Shown in pieces: positions 11,690-20,404 of a stretch of DNA of 24,796 bases. The position numbers and the translations under genes are program-made. Below the pieces are notes generated by a model that was not told where the DNA came from, searched no databases, and saw only the letters and a program-made list of their open reading frames with translations. Source of the stretch: Pleurotus ostreatus/Saccharomyces cerevisiae fusant (Eukaryota; Opisthokonta); contig JAMQCK010000400.1 in the NCBI GenBank assembly GCA_024196135.1, forward strand, positions 1-24,796. The letters run 5' to 3'. Numbering within the stretch: position 1 is the first letter of the stretch; each line of letters begins with the position of its first letter.

Positions 11690-11740
11690 TTCAAACTCCG
11701 ACACTCCGCAGCGGCGCTTTTCGGAGTATCGGAGTTTGAA
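11690..11740. repeat. 19-bp inverted repeat (dyad) upstream of passenger gene 2
   Basis: The left arm at 11690-11708 (TTCAAACTCCGACACTCCG) and the right arm at 11722-11740 are reverse complements with one mismatch, separated by 13 nt. Each arm contains two CTCCG units. It lies about 150 bp upstream of the ATG at 11893 and close to the midpoint of the two facing 44-bp-spaced arrays. It could be a cruciform or a regulator-binding site. Confidence 0.75.
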
Positions 11741-11892
11741 TCGCCCCCGCACGCCCGCTCGTCCTCCCCGCCTTTGCAGTCGTCCTTCCTGCCTGTCCGC
11801 CTCCCTCGCTCATCGCATCCACACTCGACGTCGTCCCAACCCCCTTGTCCATCCTTGCGAACGACCACGTGCGCTCAAGACCGTGCGCCCCG

Positions 11893-14800
11893 ATGTCATC
11901 AGGAGAAGAACGACAACGCGCCAAGCGCGCAGCTGCAAACGCCCGCGTTCAGCGCCGACAGTAAGTGCTTTGCGTCGTTCATCTGCGCTGACGCTCCCTC
12001 AAGCCCTCGTCTTTGACGAGCCTGCGGAGGGCCGCACTTACGTGGTGTCGCCCTCCACTCCCCCGGCGTTACCTTCCGCACCTTCGTGGTGTCGTCGCGT
12101 ATCGTCGGGCTATGTCGCGCTAGTCGCACCTTCGTGGTGTCACTAGTGCTTGACTCCGTGCAGTACTGCAACACGGCGCGCACGCTCTCGCCCCGTGGTC
12201 GCGTGCCTCTCGGTCGTCCATCGCGCCTCTGCGCGCTCCCGATCGGCACGTTGGCCCGCGTCCCGCACACCCACACGGCCCACAGCGCCCTGTTGCTCGC
12301 GTCCGTCGCCATGCTGCCTGGTCTGACGTGCTGTCCGAACCTGCTTCGCAGGATGGATGGTCCCGATACCTTGCAACGTGTGCGCAGACATCGGCACAGC
12401 GCTTGTGCGCTCCATTGTGCGTCGGCATTGTGCACACGCCCGTTCGTGGTATCGCACATTCGCGGGCTCATCGGCCGAAGGGTTGGGGGCGCGTCAGCGC
12501 CCAGGAACTCTACGGATTCTCATCGACCTCAGCGAAGAACGCCAGAAGCGGCAGGACCCGGACTACGTCGACCCGGAGACGGAGGAGGCGGAGCAGGATG
12601 CGGTGGCGGAGTTCTACCAGCCGGTCCAACTGCCTACTGAGCAGGAGGAGGCTGAGGCGCTGTGCGCGAAGTTCGGGTGGCAGACCAAGCAGTTTCTGCT
12701 GGGAGGTGAGTTGACCCTCAGTTACAGCCTGAACGACCGACTGATTGAGTTGCAGAATCTAATGATTTTGACGTCGCGCAAGCGATCGGCCTCACCCACG
12801 ATGGGCAACACCTTGTCACCTGTCCAAACGCGTCCGACATACCGAAACCTCTGCCCAACACCCGCGTTGTCCGGATGCGCCGCGATGGGCGCTTCGGCCC
12901 CGACGACCCTATGTACCGCCCAGTCTTCTATTGCGAATCATACCCTCATCTTGTCTGCGTACCTACACCTTCAGCCTACAACAACAAACTTGCGATATGC
13001 TATGAACACCCTGAACGCGAGACTTGGATGCATTCTTTCAGCGAGACGGCCCCAGACATCGGCTTCCTGAGTCTGGAGTATGAACAGCGGTTCGAGCCGC
13101 TGCGATTCGAGGTGCACCTGTACGCGCACAAGCTGGCGAAAGACCTCGACATCGTCAACCGCCAGACTGAAGACAAAGACGTCTATCTATTCCTCGGTCT
13201 CGAGCAACACATCCATCACGAGCACTGTCGTGCAAAGTCGGCACCCTCATCTTGGAGTGATCTCCGCTTCCTCATCGTCACCCTTCAGCGTCATATCATC
13301 GAGGCATTTGCGCTGAAGATGTACATCACCACTGTACGCCCTCGCCTGGCTCCGACGACCGTTCTGAAGGGGCGTCTTCCTGAGCCGGAGGATGTACTCG
13401 GGGCCTTTGTCCGACCCAAGCAAGACCTGCTTGCGCGTCGTCTGGCGTATGCTGGTGTACCCGTCTTTCAACTCCACGACTTCGCCGAAATACGTTGGAT
13501 CCTCAGCAATACCGCTCGCTGGGGCGTCCCTAAGGCTGCGAAGTTTGTCCTTCTTCGTGACCGCCTCGAGCACGTCACTCGTGAGGATGACATGGTGGAC
13601 ATGGAGGTAGACGGCATCCGCAAGCCGTGGCCGGTGCATCCTGTCATCTACAAGGGCCCTCAGGATCATGAGCTCATGCTCCAGCGTATGCACGACTACA
13701 AGCAGACCTTCTTTCGTACCACAGACGTGTGGGATGCCCCCGACGACCCAGCCTTGGCCGACCCACTTCTCGTGCGTCCAGAGACGTCGTCGTTCCACAG
13801 GAGAGGAGTAGCATCTCTTGCGCGCTCGGTCGTCGAAGTTGCACAAAATGTTCCACACTCTTACGGCGAGGGTGTCGTGTCGGATGCTGCTGCGGTACGA
13901 CAGCAGGTCGCCGCTACCTGGGGTGCTGCTACTGGCTCGTCTTCCGCTGCGTCAACATCTACCTCGACCTCGCATAGTATGCCCCTCGGCAACACCTCCG
14001 ACTCCTCCAAACGCGAGGCGTACCGCACCGGCCTTCCCTCTCATCGTCGTGGTGCAAAAGACAAGGCACCGAAGGCACGATATGCTGAACCGCGTAAGTT
14101 TACCGTATAATTGAAGTTAAATATGTACTAATATCCTTGCAGCAATACCTTCGTTCGGTGATGACGCACCTTTTGCTCCCTCCTTTTGGCGCGACTCTGT
14201 GGAGAAATACAAGAGCACGCGCGGCTTCAACGGAAAGGCCGTCTACCCATCTCCGCCGCCCCGTCTGCTCCTCGCATCTGGCACTTCGGACAAGCGAGCG
14301 AAGGTCTTCCAGTTCTGGGCACTAAGCCAGCCGTACCTCCTCGCCCTCCTCGTTCAGTCCATGTCAGCGCCTAGACTACATGTGCTCATGAACCAGGAAT
14401 GGCGTGTTGTCCTTCAGCTTCCCTTCAAACGTCTACCGACTACGTCATCCATGTCGTCCTCTTCATCTTCATCACCTGCTACCTTCGCCGAAGCAGAAAT
14501 TGAGAATGTGCTCAATATCTTCGGTGATCTGGCGACTGTCCAACGGCTCATCAGCAGGCTGGGGGGACCATACGAGTACGACAGCGACAAGATTGTGGGC
14601 ATCCCATCTGCGGAAACTGCGCGCAAGATGCTCTGGTTTGCACACGAAGTCCTATTCCGTGCCGAATTCGTCAATCTCAATCGCGAGATGCACGCCAGGA
14701 CCCGAGGGGATAACTTGTTCCAAATGGATGTCGTCGACGAGGAGCGCGTACTGAGCCGCTGCTTCGCATTGGAGACAAGAGACGATGGCTGCTTCATTAT

Positions 14801-15068
14801 TCCCCGCTTCCCAAAGACTGGTGACGTCGGTCTTGTGGCGCATGACTGGACCCACCGGCATCCATTCATGACTGCGCTCGCGTGCGCCATGGAGGGTTGG
14901 ACTGTGCCAGCCGCTGTACCGGAGGTGATACACGCACGACGCGAGGAGATCGGCATGTGGAAGGAGCGGGAGTACTTGCAGTGGGAGAAGGACCTTGTCG
15001 AACATTATGTCGCGTGCTTTGTTGAGGTTTTTACATATCTGCCCGAGGTCCCGCGCCGGCTCTTTTGA
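11893..15068 (+). CDS. KDZ-element passenger protein 2, unknown function (834 aa)
   Basis: Not a family I recognise. Exons are 11893-11960, 12533-12705, 12756-14093 and 14143-15068, giving 835 codons including stop, all junctions in frame. The short first exon (MSSGEERQRAKRAAANARVQ) joins a second that continues the same charged helix (EERQKRQDPDYVDPETEEAE), which supports the unusually long 572-nt first intron; introns 2 and 3 are 50 and 49 nt, the last with a tactaat branch site. The body has a mixed alpha/beta look (YRPVFYCESYPHLVCVP, KDVYLFLGLEQHIHHEHC), a Ser-rich linker around residues 470-510 and a C-terminal region with ETARKMLWFAHEVLFRAEF and DVGLVAHDWTHRHPFMTAL. No signal peptide or membrane span is visible. 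It lies 222 bp upstream of the transposase on the same strand, inside the transposon. A role in mobilisation is inference. The first intron is the least certain part. Confidence 0.78.
12032..12141 (-). repeat. Three reverse-oriented copies of the 44-bp-spaced repeat
   Basis: GCACCTTCGTGGTGTC-type copies end at 12049, 12093 and 12141, spaced 44 and 48 bp. They are the reverse complement of the array at 11331-11442. They fall inside the long first intron of passenger gene 2, which may explain that intron's size. A degenerate further copy may lie near 12442. Confidence 0.7.
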
Positions 15069-15290
15069 AGTTTACCATACTGATAGCACACTTGCCACTG
15101 TCCTATGATATCTTGGTTCAGCATCCGTCTTTCACTTGATTGATATGTTCAGGTCCATTGTGCGTCGTCCTTTGTTGTTTTGGTCTATTGTTTGACGGAC
15201 AAAGCTGCGTCTCGTGCTAATCACATGACAGGCGTTGTTCACCTTGACTTCGGACTCCACCAGCTGCTCGCCACTCGCGCGCCTCTCACG
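15069..15290. other. Gap between passenger gene 2 and the transposase
   Basis: Contains the 3' end of passenger gene 2 and presumably the transposase promoter and 5' leader. An in-frame ATG at 15225 could extend the transposase by 22 residues; I preferred 15291 because the charged FKLNKNDKRK sequence follows directly. Confidence 0.4.
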
Positions 15291-18200
15291 ATGTTCAAGC
15301 TCAACAAGAACGACAAGAGGAAGCTCAAGGCGGGCCTTCCACTCAACACAGGTGCTCTGCCACCGCCGTCACCCTCGACTGGTGTGCAGCATGGTTATAC
15401 CCCATCGACTGTGCGACACTTCGACAAGAACACCTTACAGAACCTCGGACCGATATCCTTCGGCCCCCTGGGCCCTCGCGCTCAGCGTAAACTCCTTCCT
15501 CCACGCGAAGGACAATTCGGTTTCGGTCTTCCGAATCTCCCTCGAACTGCGCGAGAGTGGCAAGCTCCTGTCGAAGATGGCGACAATCCCGAGAACCCTT
15601 TCCTGGAAGAATCCCATCCCGACGACACTCTACAAGCCTCTCCAACTGCAGACCCTTCCCCTATCCCCTTTAATCGACTCTTCGATATAACGAGCTCGCC
15701 TGCGTCTGGTGGAGGCTCGAACTACAGGGCGAAAAAGGTCAAGCAGCATGCGCGCTGGGTCAATGAGATCATACCTGACTTGCTATATCCCTACATGGAG
15801 CTCCGCCGCGCGACCGCCAACCTGCGAGATCCTGCTCCAACCTATACGACCTTCAACTGTGGCTGTGGTCCTGCTTGTAGTCACTGCTCTTGCCGACGCG
15901 GATGTCCAGTTCGAAGTGTATCGGTGATCGTACTGCGCTTCCTCGGTGAGTTTTGCTGGCATTGATGTGTACGGTTAGATGCTTATTGCTATTGTAGCGT
16001 TGGAAGAGATTACCGTCTACTATACAGAGTGTAATGGTGTCGCCGAGCAGCTCATCCGATGCGGGTTATTCCCCTGTGCTCCGCTACGCCCGTCTTTTGC
16101 CGTCGACATCAACATTCTCGACTTTGCACGGCTTTTCTATCATCAAACCGCGCCGAACGACACGGCGTGGTGCCAGGCAACTGAAGCATTTTTGAGTGAT
16201 CGTGGATATAAGCTGCAGTTTACTGTAAGTCTTCTTCGTCCGAGGTGCTCGTCGACGTCGTGCTTATATGCTTGACAGGACAATCTTCGTCGCCGTTTCG
16301 CCAACACTATGCTATGGTACTCTTACCTTCGTCAACAAGTCCAGCTGGAGGTTGACAAGTCGGTCAATCTTGCCCATCACGCTGTCAATCCGTCATGGGA
16401 GGTTTCTCCCACTCCGGCATGTGGCTTCACTGCACGCAAGGCGTCATCGCGCACCTCCGATTGCGCTGGCGAGGAGGAATCAACGCCTCGTGCTCAACGT
16501 AGCCAGGGTACACCATCAACTCCTTCCCAGACCCGATTGCGGCCGGCCAGTCCTTCTGTCGCCTCCGCAGACCTGGATACTACACCACGTGCGAGCATCC
16601 AGAATGCGCGGCGCAAGCGCGCGCGCGAAGCAGAACCTCCTGTTGAGCTTCCGACTCCCGAGAATCCATTTCCCGAACCTCGAGAACGTGCAGTCTGTAG
16701 CGCATATCTCCAGCGTCGCTGTCCTGCGTGTTTCGGGGGGAAAGACAAGGTCACCTCGTCACCTGATTTGCCTATGTATGTCACGTCTTTCTATTACTTC
16801 TACAGTACGTAGCTGATCTCATGTTTAGGCCTGATGTCCTTGTATGTGTTGATGCGTGCTATACGCAGAAGCATAACCGGATGGCCTATCGTGATGAGAG
16901 TCTGCCCAACTCGGACACCATTGTAGTCGATGAGTCTATCATCGACGCAATGGAGTCGCACATCAATGGCGTCCGTCCGCGTGCACCCCGTCCATCTAAG
17001 CGTTCACGAGGCGCGGGCGATGGGGCTGAGAGCGATGACCGCATTGAGGCAGGGCTCAAAGTGGCGAACTCAACACTTGAGTTGTGCGAGAAGAGTTTCA
17101 AGGCTGCAAATGGTGCCGTGATCAAGGGGACCACCGACAAGCACGATGTCGTCTCGATTATGGCGCTTGTCTGCCGCCATGATGTTGCGCTATTTGTTAC
17201 GAATATGCGCACTGCTGGCGAGCAGCAATTCTACAGTCTCGCACTGATAGAGTGTCTTATGCAACACTTGCCTCGCTCGTGGACAGTCGGCATCCTCTAT
17301 GATGTTGCGTGCACTCTGCACAGTAGCTGCGTCAAGTGGGGCTTTCTTAAGCGCTACCTGGACCGTCTCTCATGGGGTGTATCTGTCTTCCATGCGTACG
17401 GCCACCAGTATGCTTGCCAGTCGATCTATCATCCTCGCAAGTGTATTGGCTTTGGGCTTACGGATGGAGAGGGATGTGAGAGGTTCTGGCATAGCCTGAG
17501 TCGGCTGATTGCATATCTCAGAGTGTGCGGGGTGCGTCTCTTCACTTTCCTGCTGAATCAACTACTAACTTGACGATAGTATCACCGCCGCAACTTCACA
17601 ATCGATAGCCAGATTGCGACGCTCACGGAGGAGCACCTCCTCCGTCTGGGTGATTGGCAACAGCGCAAGTTTAAGAACTGCGCACTCCTTCGTGCGGAGG
17701 CAGAGAAAGACCTGCTCGCATCGGGCTGGTCGGTTCCTGACCTGCAGAAGCAATGGGATGATCAGGTTCGCACATCAACCGCGCCACTCGCTCGTAAGTG
17801 TTGTCTGTTTTCTCTATGACTCGCTCTGACTCCTACTTCAGGACAGAGCAAGACGCAAGGGAAGAAGGCTGTCGAGGAAGCACTGCGACTTCATGACAAG
17901 CTTGACATCCTTATGGACCGCTTGACTCGTCTCGAGGATTTATCCATTGATGATGATGTCACAAGCGCAGTCCGCTCCGAAGCTCGAGTACATCGCGAGC
18001 AGGTCAAGTCGGAACTTGATCAAACTCGTCGTGCACTTCAGGGCAAGCTCAATGAGCTTGGCCAGGAGGATACCGAGCATCTGCATGCCTTGCGCAGTGA
18101 CAAGTTCACAAATGCGCGTATGAATGGGCTGGCCCTCCTACAGCGCATTCATGACAAGGTCGTTCACCGTAAGCATGAGATGCACCGGATCGCCCGAGCT

Positions 18201-19551
18201 GTAGGAAAGCAGAAGAGTGGAAGTGGTATGTATTTCTCAACTATTCTATTACTTCTGCCTGACTTCTTGGACAGAGCAGCGCCTTGCTGACCATACTCTT
18301 GCTGCTATTGAGGGTCGAGATGCGTCGATCAAATCTCTTATCGCTCGCTACAACCAAAAGGTTGGTGAGCAAGAGGATTTGATCCAGAAGCGTGCAGCTC
18401 CACCAAAGGCTGCTGCCTTGCCTCGCCTGCCCAGAACAGGTGTATTTGACCTGGACGTTGACTCTGAGATTTGGTTCCCTCTCCGGGCCCGGATCGAAGA
18501 TGACTCTGGATCTCCACCTGCATGGCTCGCAAAGGAGGATGTCCGTAAAGGCATTCAAGGCATGCTTAACCGGCAACGGTGCATGGAAGAGGAGACACGT
18601 CTCAAGCACGAGACTCGTAATCTACGCACCTGGTTTGCGGAGGAGTGGAGGGCTGTGCACAAGCTGGCAGAGACCCTGAATAGCTTCACTGGTGATAAAG
18701 GTATGTATAAGCTATTGATTCTCTATATCTGTACTCATAATTTCCGCCAGCTCAGCCTGAAGTTCTGCACGAAGTGGAGCAGCGTAAGTTACGACTTCTG
18801 CGGCTCTATGCACGGTGGGATGGCAAACTAGCCGACGTGCCGGAGGAAAGCCTGCCGCCTTGGGGACCAAGTGAAGAGACCCTTCATCAGGCAAGGCAAG
18901 AGTGGTCATCTATCCGTGTGGCTCAAACACCATCATCATCAATGTATCCGGATGATGATGAGTTGATACCTTTGGTCGATGATCAGGTCGATGCATATGA
19001 GCCATATGCAGAGGTTTATGGTATGTTGTATGATAATTCTGTAGAATTGCTATCTTAGCTATCAGTATCATGGTATATGGTTTGTTGAGACTGGGATTGA
19101 GTGTGGACTTTGACTTTGGATCATTACCACACAATATACTACTTAGGAATATTCCAGAGGTTGATATACCACATGGAACATACTGTTGCACTGTTTGGTA
19201 TATACCAATCAGATGGTCCAAACCCAGGAAGCACTTGGTATAGTCCAGGAAATACATGGACCATTCCGTAGATCAGGATGGTATATACCAAACCAGCTAT
19301 GGAAATTCCTTTGGAATCCTTGGAATATTCCAGCGAGAATGGAATGAGCCATATATGTACCAAATATAATCTGGTCTATTCCTTATCTGGTAAGTGGTAT
19401 ATTCCAGCATACCAAACATGCTTGACAAAATAATGTACTCCATCTCCCAGTGTCTGATGAGGTGACAGAGACAGTGGTAGCAGTGACAGTTGATGCACCA
19501 AAGAAGAGTGCAGAAGCGGAAGAAGATGCCCGTGACATTGAAATGATATAA
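15291..19551 (+). CDS. KDZ-family transposase with CxC cysteine cluster
   Basis: DNA transposase of the Kyakuja-Dileera-Zisupton superfamily, expected to cut and join the element ends. Exons are 15291-15945, 15998-16224, 16279-16775, 16829-17531, 17580-17793, 17842-18225, 18275-18700, 18751-19020 and 19451-19551, totalling 1159 codons including stop, all in frame. An N-terminal cysteine cluster (CGCGPACSHCSCRRGC, Cys190-205) is followed by GLFPCAPLRP, then RRCPACFGG just before the catalytic core, as in CxC-KDZ proteins. Core residues are Asp468 in VCVDACYTQK, Asp618 in ILYDVACTLH and Glu674 in GLTDGEGCERFWHSL, with HAYGHQYACQ before the last. The C-terminal half is charged and probably coiled coil (residues about 760-900). 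The end is ambiguous. If the 430-nt last intron (19021-19450) is retained, the protein stops at 19058 (1137 aa). That intron is full of the element's subterminal palindromes. Confidence 0.88.
19066..19425. repeat. Right subterminal palindrome cluster 1
   Basis: Dense copies of the same half-sites as the left arm: TGGAATATTCCA (19321-19332, identical to 6050-6061), TTGGTATATACCAA (19195-19208), TGGTATATACCA (19279-19290) and TGGTATATTCCA (19395-19406). The cluster overlaps the predicted last intron of the transposase. Confidence 0.75.
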
Positions 19552-20245
19552 GTAGGATGGACATGAGAATAGGCAGATTAACTGATCTGCGGCGTGAAGC
19601 TTACTCGCTCGAAGAGCTATACAGTCCAGACAACGACAGCATGAACATCGACAAGGACTCAACAGACGATGCCCCCAGCTCGGGGATCCTGGCCAGAGAC
19701 CCTGGGCTGATACTCTCGAGTTATGCTTGTACATACAGAATTATCTTTTGCTTGTCTTCTACGTACAGTGTAGATTATATTAGATACATTGTAGGCCACA
19801 AGGTGGCTTGCTGCATTGGGAATAATCATCAATCTCTACTCTTACCACTGTCGAGAAGGAGCCTTGGGAAGCGGGCACCGGGAATACCACCCTATCACCT
19901 CGTTGTTGAGTATAGGTCCGACGCAGGTGCTCTATCCACTTGATGTCACGTGTGTATCATAAGACACTTACTACACGCTACCCAAGTGCTCCCGCTCCCA
20001 ACTGTCACCAAAGGGTGACCACTAGCACTTGCCCTGGACCCTAATTGACTGGCAGGATCCTTACTCGCAGACACAGAGCTTCTGCCAAAGGCAGTGCAGC
20101 GGAAGAGCTATGGCTTCAACTTCTGTAGTGACACGGTCACATGTCTGCCTGTGTGGTACTACAGACTATGTACACACACGTAGGGGGCAATGGGGAGGCA
20201 AGATAACACCTGATTTGGCCAAGAGCAATGAAGCGCAGGTGTACG
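19552..20245. other. Non-coding right arm of the element
   Basis: No gene supported. A plus-strand open frame at 19557-19943 begins with an acidic stretch (LEELYSPDNDSMNIDKDST) that could be a missed 3' exon of the transposase, but no acceptor joins it in frame in a way I trust. A tRNA-like relic (about 19866-19949, minus) and a compound hairpin (19983-20031) are noted separately. Confidence 0.4.
19983..20031. repeat. Compound inverted repeat (hairpin)
   Basis: The outer arms CAAGTGCT (19983-19990) and AGCACTTG (20024-20031) are perfect reverse complements. Nested within them, GTCACC (20004-20009) and GGTGAC (20014-20019) form a second perfect stem with a 4-nt loop. This could be a terminator-like or protein-binding structure near the right end of the element. 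Confidence 0.6.
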
Positions 20246-20404
20246 TAGGTATATTCCAATATAAGTGGATCAAGCTAGCTATATACCGAATCATATCACA
20301 ATGGAATGGGCTGTACCACCATCCTGGTATACAGGTACCTGATGGACTTGGTATCGCATGGGGTCATCCCATCTTTTGGGGTCAATATTCCATATGCCTG
20401 GATT
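20246..20404. repeat. Right subterminal cluster 2 and right terminal inverted repeat
   Basis: Contains GGTATATTCCA (20248-20258) and further GGTAT and AATATTCCA units. Its outer 72 bp (20333-20404) align in inverted orientation with 5717-5800: ATCCCATC at 20366-20373 and TGCCTG at 20395-20400 are the counterparts of GATGGGAT and CAGGCA at the left end. Confidence 0.65.

Larger units (their letters stand above)
10266..11892. promoter_or_regulatory. Divergent intergenic region inside the element
   Basis: 1.6 kb separate the two divergent passenger genes and must hold both promoters. No open frame here has a recognisable protein or a convincing splice partner. It contains three 44-bp-spaced repeats (11331-11442) and a 19-bp inverted repeat (11690-11740), listed separately. 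The first part (10300-10740) is more AT-rich and otherwise featureless to me. Confidence 0.5.
5717..20404. mobile_element. KDZ-superfamily DNA transposon, about 14.7 kb, three genes
   Basis: The element is bounded by 8-bp direct repeats (GAATAAGG) and diverged terminal inverted repeats. Read inward, both ends show CAGGCA followed 26 or 27 bp later by GATGGGAT, then a GACCCC block and ACCA. It encodes a KDZ transposase (CxC cysteine cluster plus D-D-E core) and two further multi-exon genes with no recognised domain. The outer few hundred bases at each end are rich in TGGWATATWCCA-like palindromes. All three genes have open frames across every inferred splice site. It sits in the last intron of F-box gene B. 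The KDZ assignment is from motif recognition; the exact ends depend on the target duplication being genuine. Large KDZ elements are known from Agaricomycetes, some of them associated with TET/JBP genes; I see no TET/JBP here. Confidence 0.78.

Noticed and set aside
11331..12141. CRISPR-like array
   Set aside because: There are only three short, imperfect copies on each strand in opposite orientations, in a eukaryotic genome; this is a regulatory or transposon repeat, not CRISPR.
12357..12532. Passenger gene 2 starting at the ATG at 12357
   Set aside because: The frame is open, but its sequence up to 12532 looks unlike protein and overlaps repeat-rich DNA; the exon at 11893-11960 joins in frame with a better start.
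19557..19943. Open frame after the transposase as a separate small gene or an extra exon
   Set aside because: The acidic start looks protein-like, but no donor-acceptor pair joins it to the transposase in phase, and the second half looks random.
5717..20404. TET/JBP dioxygenase gene within the KDZ element
   Set aside because: TET/JBP genes are known to be linked with KDZ elements in mushrooms, so I looked for the HxD...H iron-binding pattern in passenger genes 1 and 2; nothing convincing was found.
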